Below are positions 37,613-49,806 of a stretch of 64,000 nt of DNA, piece after piece. The notes beneath the pieces are model-generated. The model had not been told where the DNA came from. It saw only the letters and a list, made by a program, of their open reading frames with translations, and made no database searches. Within the stretch, counting starts at the first letter, position 1, and each line of letters starts with the position of its first letter. A program made the position numbers and the translations under genes. Origin of the DNA: Muricea muricata (lineage: Eukaryota; Cnidaria; Anthozoa; Malacalcyonacea; Plexauridae); contig OY979720.1 of assembly GCA_963855995.1 (NCBI GenBank), positions 560,501 through 624,500 on the forward strand. Reading direction: 5' to 3'.

Positions 37613-40605
37613 CTTATATATCTTATATGATTATTAAGTTTTTACCATTGTAAAAATAGCCTAAATATGTACATTCAGCAACATGACAACTAGCTACTGC
37701 GTGATGGCATGCAGCTACACGACAATCATGTCAACCTGCACATACCTTCAGCTCTGACTAATGTACCAGCAGCAGTTTCAATGTCACCATTCGCAATGGA
37801 TAAACATGCAGCATTGTAGCAAAGTTCATATGTGTCTTCTCTTAAACCTTCACATTTCTGTCCAACAGAGAACAACAAATTAATATATCTTGTTGAAATA
37901 GATTTTTATAGGGTATTATTGATGAGAAATTAATGCACGTGAATACATTAAAATACATGTTCTAGATTATGTCGAGTTAGCATTTAGTAAAACACACTAC
38001 GGTTATCATTGACTTTTGCTGCATGGTGTAATCTAAAATGCTATCTTATATACAAATCTTGTTTGGCCTGTACAAACATGTTTGTCAGTACTCAGAACAG
38101 ATTCAATTTACTACAGTATTGTGGTGACATTTAAAATGACACGACAAGCCTATAAGCAAACAAATTATCTTAAGGAAATTGATTACTGTAAACAGCATTT
38201 TTTAAGCAATGTGCTTTTCAAATCAATAAAGTTGTCAAGACTATTCACTCTCAATCAACAACTCACTTACAATATCAGTTTGCCCTGACGAGCATGAAGC
38301 CGCAATCACAGCAGCAAGATTTGTTTCTCGTTCATCACTAAATTCATCCTTTATAAACATCAGAGACAACAAAATAATCAGTGTCATCAAATAAATGGTA
38401 AAAATAAATACTATTATCATAAAAATAAATATTATATATAATATATATAATCTTGCTCAAACAATTACCCTGAAATGAAGAGAATCTAACCTGAGAATTT
38501 TTTATGAGGTCAGTGTAGAGCTCATAACACTTCTTATATTCTTCAAGTCTATAATACTACATGAAATAATGAAAAAAATTTTTGCAAAATTCCAAATTTA
38601 TAAATTTTTTAGACATTTCTCAGTTTATATGGCAACAGTAAAATTTACTTTGGGTTGGGAATATTAATGAGAATACAAAGCTTCTTATTGCAAACAGCTG
38701 TCTCTTTATCAGATTATTTATAGAAAAGAAAAGTTTTTAAAATATTTTTAATTCTACTGTACCACTTGAGCAAGCAGTTCCTTCTCCTTTGGAGATGGGT
38801 CTTCAATAGAAATCAACACTTCTAGAGCTTCTGTTGTTTTGTTTAGGCGATACAGGCAATAAGCTTCTTCAAATGCTAATGACATTCTAAAAAATATGCT
38901 TAAGAGCTGATTGCTGACATATATATCAACGAGCCCGCAGTTCATTCCAAAATATTTGGTTGGCACAGGTCAACATGACAGTAGTAACTATAATCAATGA
39001 CGTTACAGTATGCCAGACTGGAAAGCTTAAAAATTACATGCCCCAGATTTACAAAACATAATAAAAAATATAAGACATCAAAACTGCATGCCCGATATCT
39101 TTCCATGCAGAGAATATCTTAGTCAGACCAATTTGTAGGAGGAGAGGTCTTAGAATGCACTGTGGAATGGAAATGACATGGAGTGCACTAACTGCTGTTT
39201 AATACTTAACAGTTCTGTTTGGTTACAAACTTTCCATATTCCTTACATTCTAGTGCAATACAGGGTTTCCCGCATAGGGTAGGCAATGTTCCCTGGCCCA
39301 CAAACACATTGTTTACAATTTAGACAATTCCCATGACTGACAAAATTTCCAAGCAAAAAATATAAACAAGATCTTTTGTTACAGCTAAAAATAGCACCTG
39401 CAATCAATAACATTGCAAAGCTTCTCTAGGTGAAGGTGAACTGAAGATTGTCGAACAAATGGCATGTACGCAAATGATAGAAACTAGATGTCAGTTTAAT
39501 TAAATGTAGAACACCAAAACATTAAACATATCTACTGTATATAGATATATCAATACAAGTGAATTATTTTTGAATTAATTTACGGGAGCACTGAAATGAT
39601 CTCTGAAGACCGTACTATAAAAATCAGTGCTAGTTGATCGCTGGTTATAATTTGAGTCATTGCTGGTATGATCATGCAAAACAATAGAGAACGATTGCGA
39701 TTTACACCCCCAAATACAAATTAGAATTCCCTGCTTTGCTCGCTTGCTATGGCAGCAGAATCTATTTTTATATAATAATCAGAGTTCATTCTGGATTTTC
39801 ATTGGTTGAAAACTGTGATCCATTAGAGGACAGATGCATGCTGACGCAATTTCAGTGACAAGCCAATCACAGCAATTTTAGAGTTATGGACAGCCAATGG
39901 CATGCTGTTTTGTATAGACCATGATCACGTCAAATGGCCTGCTAAAGTCTTTTCGTCGCACTACAAAGCTTATTTTGGAAAAATTTTTCACATTTTTATT
40001 ATATAAAACAAATAGCTTTTGTCTGTTCATTTTGTCGTTTTTTGTTCAGTTATAGATACATGGTAGATGTCATAATGTGGAAAGAACATCATTGACCCAC
40101 TCGCCTGTGTGGCTCGTGGGCCACTTTTTTGTTCGTACCGCATAATGACGTCATACCGTGTATCTATAACTGAACAGACAACGGCAAAATGAAATCTATT
40201 TGTTAAGTAACCTTGGTGGTGTTGCAGGTTAAAGCTTCCACGTGGCACTGGCCCAATCTAGTCTAGTTTCTACTTTTTGGTTATATTTTGTGCTTCAAAA
40301 CTTACCCCTTTTTTACACGAGAAGACTTCAGTATTTGCAAAGCATCATGAAATTTTCCTTGCTGCATGAAGCACACTATTTTACACTGAAACGCATCCTT
40401 GTCATTGGGAAGTTTCTCAAGAACTACAAATTGATATGAAACATCAATCATTACATGAACAATCTTCATGGAACGAGGATTTGAGCAGAGTACATAATAA
40501 CATCTTACTCTTGTTGGCGATCTTTAATCCTTTTATATAATTTCCACTTTTTTCACACTGTTCAAGGTCACTGAATAACTGGGAAACTTCTATTACGGCA
40601 GCCAT
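31889..40605 (-). CDS. SRP72: Signal recognition particle subunit SRP72, complete, 20 exons
   Basis: SRP72 pairs with SRP68 on 7S RNA and is needed for co-translational targeting to the ER. Exons (minus): 40509-40605, 40306-40423, 38763-38886, 38491-38556, 38271-38348, 37746-37857, 36884-36918, 36640-36683, 36145-36225, 35997-36054, 35546-35677, 35234-35362, 34739-34972, 34475-34584, 34208-34285, 33936-34049, 33801-33838, 33437-33550, 33277-33313, 31889-32048. All phases agree and give 652 aa (human about 670). The N-terminal two-thirds is TPR-like helical repeats (YYRLEEYKKCYELY; AFNKCLVLMYSNQ). The conserved RNA-binding motif reads DPDPERWLPRRERSY, and the tail is basic and ends KKKKGGW as in other animals. 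The start at 40605 begins MAAVIEVSQLF. Introns carry three repeat insertions or arrays. Confidence 0.95.
32298..32737. mobile_element. TTAA-type palindromic MITE, copy 2
   Basis: Flanked by TTAA at both ends (32298-32301 and 32734-32737). Ends AGTGTATATGACACGAAATT and its inverse form a near-palindrome of about 440 bp with a central TGACGTCA-like pair. TTAA targets suggest a piggyBac-like mobiliser. It lies in the last intron of SRP72. Confidence 0.8.
37519..37609. repeat. (TA)n microsatellite
   Basis: AT dinucleotide run with one interruption (TATAAATATA), in the SRP72 intron between 36918 and 37746. Confidence 0.95.
39772..40206 (-). repeat. Hairpin-headed interspersed repeat, copy 2 (inverted)
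   Basis: Inverse of 1378-1806 over its full length, including the tail (ATAATCAGAGTTCATTCTGG) and the hairpin head with TGTATCTATAACTGAACAG. It lies in SRP72 intron 2. Confidence 0.8.
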
Positions 40606-40710
40606 TTTAGGACACACGCACATGCGCATGGTCCGAATGGGAATAAACGACACGTCAGCATATTTGAGCAGTAACTGTCATTTATTGGTACTCATTTCAG
40701 GACCTTTTGA

Positions 40711-40978
40711 GGGGGGGGGGGGGCTTATTGGAGGGGGGCTTATTGGAGAGGGGGGCTTATTGGAGAGGGGGGCTTATTGGAGAGGGGCTTATTGGAAAGG
40801 GGGGCTTATTGGAGAGGGGGCTTAATTAAGGGGTGGGGGCTTATTTATTCATCCAAAAAACCAGCGATGGAGATTATCTCTTTGAACTGCAATAAACTCA
40901 AAATCATTACACAGTATATATCATATAACAACAGAGAGGGGGGGGGCTTATTTAAGAGTGGGGCTAAATAGAGAGATT
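40711..40978. mobile_element. G-rich repeat element (GGGGCTTATTGGAGA)n with TAAATAGAGAGATTAC end
   Basis: Several short tandem units of GGGGGGCTTATTGGAGA lead into a unique stretch (CCAGCGATGGAGATTATCTC) shared with 49561-49905. The right end GGGGCTAAATAGAGAGATTAC matches that copy. The left terminus is missing or degraded. Confidence 0.65.
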
Positions 40979-41380
40979 ACAGTAATGAAAAAACAGAAAA
41001 CATCTTGAAAACCCAAAATATACATCAACTCCTATTAATAAAGAAAACATAGTATCACCTTATCGTATTTCACAGTGCACATGTATACACGTCATATCTA
41101 GCTTCATTTCACACTTTCACAGTTTACTGCAATCATTATAAATATACCCGTTAAAGGCTATAGGCGTCCAATATATATATCATTGAACAAAGCAGATCAT
41201 TATTTAAATCTAATTTCGAAGAACAACATTATTGCTGGGGCACTACAGAGACGATAAGTATTAAATAAATGGAAATGTGTTTCGCTAATTGCCTAAATGA
41301 CCACGCAAATTATATTTTGATGTTTATGATAAAACTTGTACAGCACGTTAATAACAGCAGCCTAAATATAGATGCATGTG

Positions 41381-41562
41381 CGCATGGCAATAGTGCCTAC
41401 CTGGTCGTAATTCAACCACAATCAGTGCAACAGCAAAGCATGACGTATATAAATACAAATCGGTGGTACTATAATATCACCGATTTGTATATATATACGT
41501 CATGCTTTGCTGTTGCACTAATTGTGGTTGAATTACGACCAGGTAGGCACTATTGCCATGCG
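41381..41562. repeat. 182-bp near-perfect palindrome
   Basis: The arms of about 84 bp start CGCATGGCAATAGTGCCTAC and end with its inverse. They differ at only a few positions around a short GTACTATAATAT centre. This indicates a young inverted duplication or hairpin MITE. A transcript would fold into a long hairpin. Confidence 0.9.
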
Positions 41563-42556
41563 TGATCATTTGCTTTTCTTCTTTTAAAATATCTGCCTGT
41601 ACTTAGGGGAAACAGGCAGATCTCTGGAAACAAGAAAGGCTGAACACATCAGAAACGTTAAGGAACATAATAATGGTTCAAACATCGAAAAACATGCAAC
41701 GCGAAAATCATTGACACAGGGAATTTCCGTAGTCGCCTAACACTATAAGTCTAGAATCATGGCATACAGCTGCCAAACACAGCAATGCTGATAACAACTC
41801 AAAACCGCTTCCTCGACAATGTACAATCTTAAATGGTACTGATTTACCAATGCAATTGCTGCCACTAGAAGAATTATTTTTTGCTATGGCCCAGGAATAG
41901 ATAGCAGAAGAATAGCCAATCAAATGACAGCATTTGCAATAATATGATTCCATACTCATCCACTGTACATTACCCTGGGTAGGTGCAATGGGGCGTGGCC
42001 CTCTGGTAACCATGGTAATGGTACATGAGCTATTCTGTAATTTGATTGGTTGAAATACTTGCCATATATCAGCTCTTACTATAAACTTCCAGGTGACTAC
42101 TAGTTTTCCTAGATTCTGGTTGGTCAAGATGCACTGGCCAGTGACTATAGCTTTTTGCTTTCTCTTATAATCACCTCATCTTTGGCAACTACATAATTGT
42201 TAATGAGTCTGCATGTAACCCCCCCCCCCCAAGCAGAAGCCTAGGTACAACAATGCCGGTAACAAAATCATAATAAATCATGTCCACAGTCAAGAGATAA
42301 AAAACCAAAGAAAAGAGGTACAGAGTTATCAGTGGGTAAACAATCATCATCAGCATATTACCCATAAGGCAAGATTTCAGTTTCCAGGAACAAACCTGAT
42401 TTCTACTGACAATAATTGCTCCCCTGTAATAATATCTGATACAAATCATTAGTTAGACTTTTTGCATGGAGTACACTATCCAACTATTGCTGTTTTAAAT
42501 TTGTAAATTTGCCTATCATATGCATGATTTAATTCACTTCAGCAAAGTGGGTTGCT

Positions 42557-44753
42557 TCATGATACAGTATCAATTCTCAGTGTTCTTTTGGAATGAACAC
42601 GTACAACATCTCTCGTCGCAAAGTTTGCCTGACAATAACAACATTGTTTTCTCTCTACTGCTTGTGTCAAGCATTGACGACAAAAGATGTGTTGACATGG
42701 TAGTTGAAAGAGCTCAGAATGTATTTCTTCTCGATGTAAACATCCCTCTTCGTCTGTGTTACCACAACTTGTAGATTCTATGTCCGGTAGCCCCTGTACT
42801 AAAACATAAAAGTTTAGTAATTAGATTTAGAGTTATTACCTGGGGGCAGTGGATAAAAGCTGGGTTAACCCTACGTTAAAGTTAACGGACTGTTTTTATT
42901 ATTTAGCAACCACTCTCAAATAAACACTTTACAACAAAAAAATACATTATATTAATAATACATACCATTTTGCTGAGGGGTGAATGAAGAGACTAATGAT
43001 GATGCTTCCACAATTGGTATGTTTGAAACTTTTTTCTTTCTACTCAGCACACTCTCTAGAGCTTTATCCAAACTGTTCGAGTGATCTTTATCCTCTAGAA
43101 AGATTAATTATTTAAGATCAGAGAGTTATTACATGAAGTTGAATACTCAAACATTGAAAGAATTTTTGTTCAATTATAACATCTCAAAAAGACAATCAGT
43201 AAATATAATTATTTTCCCAAGTTTAATACTTAGGAGAAATTTCAGTGCCAACTATTTTGTTTCAACTTCGCTTTTGTAAATATAATGAAAAAAATAGGTG
43301 ACTTTGGGGACAGAGGCTTTGCACAATGCAAGAAAATTAACTAAAGGTACCCGTACATGAAACACAAACTACATTATTCTGTTCTACAGTTACCCTGAGC
43401 AACGTTTGTACAGTTTTGTCTTCACTAATTAGTATATACAGTTAACTCACTTTATGTTTTCAAAAAATATGTTTGCCGATCTCATCACTACTATCAATTA
43501 AATTATTTCAAATTCAATTCTTTACTACATCTGCTTGATCAAAATATCATGTTTCTTCAACAAGATCACTGGAACAAACCTTTTTTTTGCTTCTTTGATG
43601 GTGCTTGCTCAAATGTCATGGTATTTGACTTTCTTTTATGTTTCAATATTTCATCAAACTTCACCTTTGCTGTACTCTTGCACTCTGACGAAGAACCTAT
43701 TGTACGATCACGATCACCAAGCTTAATATCAGCTGTTAGGAGGAAGTTGTCAATTCTATATTTCAGAGCTACATTTGGAACAATCTTACTGCCTAGTGGC
43801 ATTCCAGTGAATGGGTCGCTTGGTTCCCGACCCCAATTTCTTTCCAATGCAATGTGTTTTTCCAAAGTGGAGTTGTCAACAGTGTTGCCCGAGGGCAAGA
43901 GAATGGGCAAAGTCATAACATTTAATGTGATTGGGTCAATGAATTCAGGTGGCATACTATTACCAGTAGTGGCATTAATAACTGTCTGGGATTTACATGA
44001 ATTGTTTGCAGATAAATCTGTTTCCGTAGAGGGACCAGTTAAAACAAACTTTCTTGGGTTTTCTCTCTCTTGCTTTAACTTTAAAGATATCAATTCTGCA
44101 TATTTCATCACAAATTCGGTATTGTTTGCTGGTCTACCAATAACTTCTAAGCCACCAAGACAGGGTACAGACCCTTTGCGTACTTGTGTGATTCGGATCA
44201 ATAAATGTGAAGTATTCTGCAGTCGTACTACTTGTGATAAGTTGAAAATTTCAACATTATTTTGCACACTGCCGATAATTCTGCTGTTAAAGTCAGTTAG
44301 GACATGCTGAAACATAGGATTTGAGAAATTACCAACTGTTCCTTCAGCCAACTGTACTCTTAAAATTTGATTGAAAAACTTGCTGAATTCCTTTTTGACA
44401 TTGTTCACATCAAAGTTATATGTATATGAATGAAAAACATATTCATTTGATTTGGCTTCACAGTTACCAGTCTTGTCCCGTACACAACATCTTAACGTTG
44501 CTGATAAGATTTCTAGTCCACAAATTTCCTGTGAACCAACACGAGGGTTCACATTTATAGCGCACACATTAATGGGAAACGGAAAAGTCACCAAAATTGA
44601 TACAACTGGTTTGACAAATCGCTCGGCTAGAAACCCACGGTGCTTTTTAACTGTGTCTCTTGACACAAGGTTACTCACGTCATAACCATCACTACTAATA
44701 CGGTCACACTGTACTCGGGTGTCCCAAAGAGTGCTGCAAAAATCTTCAAGCAT
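42557..44753 (-). CDS. UBOX5: U-box E3 ubiquitin ligase, UBOX5/RNF37 type
   Basis: Exons 43580-44753, 42966-43094 and 42557-42798 join in frame to 514 aa (human about 540). The N-terminal region (about 1-220) matches the RNF37-specific domain (SILVTFPFPINVCAINVNP; GLEVIGRPANN). A U-box lies at about 267-340 (PEFIDPITLNVM, LPSGNTVD, SDPFTG). A C-terminal RING-like cysteine cluster contains LPCQHIFCRQCL and CCYC. The family is a nuclear U-box E3 acting with E2 enzymes. The start at 44753 begins MLEDFCSTLW, matching the family N-terminus. A lysine-rich stretch (SKKQKK), a possible nuclear signal, spans the first splice junction. Confidence 0.92.
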
Positions 44754-46423
44754 AGTTTACTGGGCTGTAAAACAGTGGATGACATTTCGGTTCAAGGGGT
44801 GCAGTCCACCAAGTTATGCATAGTTTCTATTTAGCCGTACACCTAGATCGATCGCCTATTTTACTGGTAGTACATTATATGTTACCAATAAAATAGGCTC
44901 TACATGTTTCTTTACTAAATCAACAATTTTACTGATATCAACTTCCTACAACTCAAACTTTAAGGGCTTTACAACAGTATTTAAACAAGAATTGGAGAAC
45001 CTCCCCCCCCCCCCAGCCAGGGTATTCAGAGAACAAGATGCATAATCAATGACATTTTATATATAAAATTCCTTTAAATCCCACACCAACAGGCAAAAAG
45101 TTATGAATCAAATTTCCAAAGGAGTGGGCAACATGTAGTCAAATCCCCCAAATCTGCCCAGCCCCCCCCCCCCCCCCCTCGGACTTCCTTTTGATAACTG
45201 CATAAAAAATATTTTAAAAAAATCATTTAATATGTCAGTGAATTCAGGTGATTCAGGTTAATTTACATCTTTGGCAGATGGTCTTTAAATTATATTAACT
45301 AGTAAACCCTTTACAAACAGAAAATAAACATAAAAAAACAAACCTAAAAAAGGGTCAACTGTGATCTTTCTCCAGTAGGCATCATCTGTGGGGGCACGTG
45401 GGGACTGGTCACGAGTATGTGCCAGTGGTATGTGCTCATTCTATGTACGTCATGTTAGTTACCTTCAAACGTTACTTCGGCTTCGGCCTGGCCCGCAGAG
45501 CTCTGAGATCAAGCTAGGCCCATTTTAGCCTGGTTGGGATCAGTGATTGGGATACACGGATATAAATCACTGATACATTTGGTTGTTTTAGTAAAATTGT
45601 AAAAAGAAGTGCACGTGTTGGTAGAAAATTTAAAACCCCCCAATAGTCCATAGTTTTTGCATCAATACTCATTAATTGTATCATGTAGCATCAATGTACA
45701 CCACGTGATTACATATGACATCATACAGGTATAGCACAATCTACATCCTATAGCATCATATAACATCAACATAAAATTAAATTGTTCGAGTTTGCCCAAA
45801 TTAGTAAACGCTAAACCCTCCATTTATTTGCTCAAAATAGCCCAAACAACTAAAGGCTCATGCCTTAGGTTTTAAGTAATGCCCCAAAATAGTAAAGGCT
45901 AATTCCTCGAGTTTTTGCTTCAAATTGCCCAACTTTTAAGCAGTCTATGTACGTACCTTAAAGGTTTTCATGCACCAAGCTAGCCTAAATTACCAACCCT
46001 AAATAAAATTTCATAGGTTGGCCACGCCCAAATGTACGCACGCGTGTCTGTTGAAATCTAAAAATATATTTGGCTGGCCATTCTCCTAGATTTAGGAAGT
46101 ACCAAACAGCAGTGTCATGAAATTGCTGCTTCAATACCACTATATATTGTCTGGTGACTGGTGGTGAAACGGTAAAGTATTGAAATATATGAAAAGATCA
46201 GTGTTTCTTGTTCGACGCAAAGTGATTGTTTGTGCTGTTCGGGGCGTGACATCCGCAACTTTTCTATTATATTATGATAAGTAGTCGCTCGAGGCGCGGG
46301 TCAACAACAGATAAGAAATAGGAAGAGAAAACACAAACTGACTACTAGGCAGGTAATTTTTATTCAAAATCATGCATTTTATCACATTGTTTTCAATAAT
46401 ATCGAATTATATTGTTGGAAATA
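44754..46423. other. Region upstream of UBOX5; no firm gene
   Basis: This contains poly-C runs (45003, 45162), a weak exon-like segment at 45345-45390 on the minus strand, and a degenerate minisatellite at 45780-45935. No transcript structure could be assembled. Confidence 0.5.
45780..45935. repeat. Degenerate minisatellite, unit about 50-55 bp
   Basis: Loose tandem copies of a unit with TTTGCTCAAAATAGCCCAA and AGTAAAGGCTAA. Related units occur at 49150-49320 on the other side of element B. Confidence 0.45.
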
Positions 46424-46599
46424 TGGAAAGCCATGACTGTCTTATGTGGTCAATATTCTTTACATGCTCTGCTTTCATCATTATACGCTGTACTTTCATC
46501 GTTATACTCGGTGCTTTTAACATTATATGCTGTACTTTCATCATTATATGCAGTGCTTTTAACATTATATGCGGTGCTTTTAACATTATATGCGGTGCT

Positions 46600-46796
46600 T
46601 TTTCTTGATCGCAATATTGCAACAGCATCTCCGCAAATTCGCTGTGGGTTTTGTTAGAGTATCCCATGTCCACTTTTTTTTTATCCATTCTTGAAACACT
46701 TCTATTCTCAATCTAATATGCGCAGTCTTCACAGACGGCCTTCCACGCTTTGGCAGTGACGCATCGTCAGATTCTTCCATTTCGACGTTTTTCAAA
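46600..46796 (-). pseudogene. Broken coding fragment inside element B (basic KRGRPS motif)
   Basis: The minus strand reads MEESDDASLPKRGRPSVK, then a charged helical segment (RLRIEVFQEWIKKK). An A-run shifts the frame. The protein-like reading continues in the next frame (HSEFAEMLLQYCDQ) and then runs straight into the 21-bp repeats. It may be a captured host exon or the remnant of the element's own gene. The KRGRP motif is AT-hook-like. Function unknown. Confidence 0.5.
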
Positions 46797-47039
46797 ACAA
46801 TATTGCAAAATTTCACAAAATATATTTTCTTATATCATAAATTAACAAAACAGCCCTGTCTTTTTGCACGATTGATAAAAAAAAATAGATGGATTCAAAC
46901 CGAATTCAATCATAGATAATCAAGTGTCCGCCATTTTCTGCGGTCGCTCAACTGGCCCAGGCGCACAAAGCATCACGGGCATGATACTCACTCTTCAACA
47001 TGTTTATGAACACAAAGTTCATTAACTCAATTTTGATTC

Positions 47040-48015
47040 ATCAAAAAAATTCATGAACAGCTCATGAAGAGCTTTATCAACAGTTCATGAAAACTTGTTC
47101 ATGAACAGCCCATGAAAGTTCATGACTTCATGAACAAATTTTCGCCAGGGATTGCTTATCGTTGTCTGGTGGTCAAGATGGCTGGGCATACTAATCAATT
47201 CTCCCCTGAAATTCAAACTTTTGATGATTTTCTCACAATCGTAAAGGGGCACAATTTTTTCCCAAATTTTTTGTTCAAAATTTTCCCCAATATTTTTGTC
47301 AATTTTTTTTTCCAAATTTTTTCCCAAATTTTTTTTCAAATTTTTTTCCAAATTTTTTTTTCCAAATTTTTTCCCAAATTTTTTTTTCAAATTTTTTTTC
47401 CAAATTTTTTTTTCAGAATTTTTTCCCAAATTTTTTTTCAAAATTTTTCCCAATATTTTTCCCCATTTTTTTTCAAAATTTTTTCCCAAATTTTTTTTGA
47501 AAAAAAATGGGTGAAAAATTTGACAAAAAATTTTTGACCAAAAAATTTGGAGAAGAATTTTGGAAAAAAATTTGGAAAAAAAAATGGGGAAAAAATTTGA
47601 CAAAAAATTTTTGACTAATAAAATTGAAAAAAAATTTGGGAAAAAAATTTTGAAAAAAAATTAGGAAAAAATTTTGAAAAAAAATTTGGGAAAAAATTTT
47701 AAAAAAAAAATTTGGGCAAAAATTTTGATAAAAAATTCACGAAAAAATTTTGACAATATGTGAACACAGTTACACAAAGTTCATGAACTCAATTTTGATT
47801 AATTCATCAAAATTTCATGAACAGCTCATGAAGAGCTTTATGAACAGTTCATGAAAACTTGTTCATGAACAGACCATGAAAGTTCATGACTTCATGAACA
47901 AATTTTCGCCAGGGATTGCTTATCGTTGTCTGGTGGTCAAGATGGCTGGGCATACTAATCAATTCTCCCCTGAAATTCAAACTTTTGATGATTTTCTCAC
48001 AATCGTAAAGGGGCA
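47040..48015. repeat. Direct duplication inside element B
   Basis: A unit of about 210 bp, from the TCATGAACAG palindromic cluster to the start of the CAATTTTTTCCC tract, occurs at 47040-47250 and again at 47800-48015 with few differences. It is separated by a purine-rich block. Confidence 0.85.
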
Positions 48016-48818
48016 CAATTTTTTCCCAAATTTTTTTTTTCAAAATTTTTCCCAATATTTTTGTCAATTTTTTTTTTCCAAATTTTTTCCCAAATTTATT
48101 TTTTTTCAAATTTTTTTTCCAAATTTTTTTTTCAGAATTTTTTCCCAAATTTTTTTTCAAAATATTTTCCCAAATTCTTTTTTCAAAATTTTCCCCAATA
48201 TTTTTGTCAATTTTTTTTCCAAGTTTTTTTTTCAGAATTTTTTCCCAAATTTTTTTTCAAAATTTTTTCTTAAATTTTTTTTCAAAATTTTTCCCAATAT
48301 TTTTTCCCAAATTTTTTTTCAAGATTTTTTCCAATATTTTTGTCAATTTTTTTTAAAGATTTTTTTCCAAAATTTTTTTCAAAATTTTTCCCTAAATTTT
48401 TCTCAAATTTTTTGGTCAAAAATTTTTTGTCACATTTTTTCCCCATTTTTTTTTCAAAATTTTTTTCAATTTTTTTTCCAAAATTTTTTCCCAAATTTTT
48501 TTTCAAAATTTTTCCCAATATTTTCATCAATTTTTTTTTAAGATTTTTTCCAAAATTTTTCCCCAAATTTTTTTCAAAATTTTTTCCCAATATTTTTTTT
48601 CAAAATTTTTCCCATGTAAAAAGCACCGCATATAATGTTAAAAGCACCGCATAAAATGTAAAAAGCACCGCATATAATGTTAAAAGCACTGCATATAATG
48701 ATGAAAGTACAGCATATAATGTTAAAAGCACCGCGTATAACGATGAAAGTACAGCGTATAATGATGAAAGCACAGCATGTAAAGAACATTGACCACATAA
48801 GACAGTCATGGCTTTCCA

Positions 48819-49765
48819 TAGCGTAACGTAAACAACATCCTAATCTTATATGAAAATCACGACGCTCCGATGTAATCCGGTACAGTGTAACAGCGGCCGT
48901 AATATCACAGGCATCCCTGCGCACGTTACGTCCATTGCATATCATTATCATCTGATAGGCAATGCGTATCCTATGATAATGAGATATCCAATGACGCAAC
49001 GTTGGGATGCTGTGGTAATATACGTACAGTGCCATTATACGCATGTTCATTATGCAGGTTCTGGCCAGCATGTGGCTAGTTGATTGCCTTTTCTAGGCTA
49101 ATAGAAACGCTGAACTGATTGCTCCGTCATCACAAAAATTAAATTACTTCAAAAGGCTAACTAGACTGCCTCTTCGGTTTTTGTGTGAAAAATTGCGGCC
49201 AACCCCATTTCAGCTAAAAAATTGCTGAAACTCTAGGTTTTCTTTTGTGACAAATTGCCAAAAGCTAACCCCCTTCGTTTTTTTGCTCAAAATTCCCTCA
49301 AAAACTAATTATACATCAAACGCTCGCATTGGTTTGGCTACTTTTTGGTGAGTTGGTCTACTGGTGGCAGACTTTTAGTGTACCTGTACCGTATACATTG
49401 TTTTTCTACCTTGGTTTATACTAAAACAATTAGACAACTTGACCTCAATATCTCAAAGTGTTAAATATAACTTAAATTATACATAATGTATGTATCTAAA
49501 ATATAGAAAATGCAGCGCTGTTAACTACGAGGTCTACGGGTGTTACAAGGACTGTATGTATACCGTATTCTCTCTATTTAACGCACCCCCCCCCTTTTGA
49601 GGAGAGGGGCTTATTGGAGAGGGGGGCTTATTTATTCATCCCAAAAACCAGCGATGGAGATTATCTCTTTGAACTGCAATAAACTCAAAATCATTACACA
49701 GTATATATCATATAACAACAACATTCATATTAACAATATAACAACATATAATATATATGGTAACA

Positions 49766-49806
<41 letters not shown>

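Larger units (their letters stand above)
40606..42556. other. Region between SRP72 and UBOX5; no gene seen
   Basis: This holds the G-rich element, the palindrome at 41381-41562 and a poly-C run near 42220. Open frames here lack splice or start support. The SRP72 promoter should lie just above 40605. Confidence 0.5.
46424..48818. mobile_element. Composite fold-back element B, about 2.4 kb
   Basis: The ends TGGAAAGCCATGACTGTCTTA and inverse are each next to TA and match element A. Short arrays of the same 21-bp unit type lie inside both ends (about 46476-46606 and 48615-48780, inverted). The core has polypyrimidine and polypurine blocks. A roughly 250-bp unit (TCATGAACAG-rich stretch plus CAAGATGGCTGGGCATACTA) is present twice in direct orientation, at 47040-47250 and 47800-48015. 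No complete transposase is seen. Confidence 0.8.

Noticed and set aside
41708-42127. 139-aa minus-strand open frame
   Set aside because: No splice context, family motif or polyadenylation signal, and the composition is not convincing.
43549-44310. 253-aa plus-strand open frame
   Set aside because: Antisense shadow of the UBOX5 exon, which has clear U-box homology on the minus strand.
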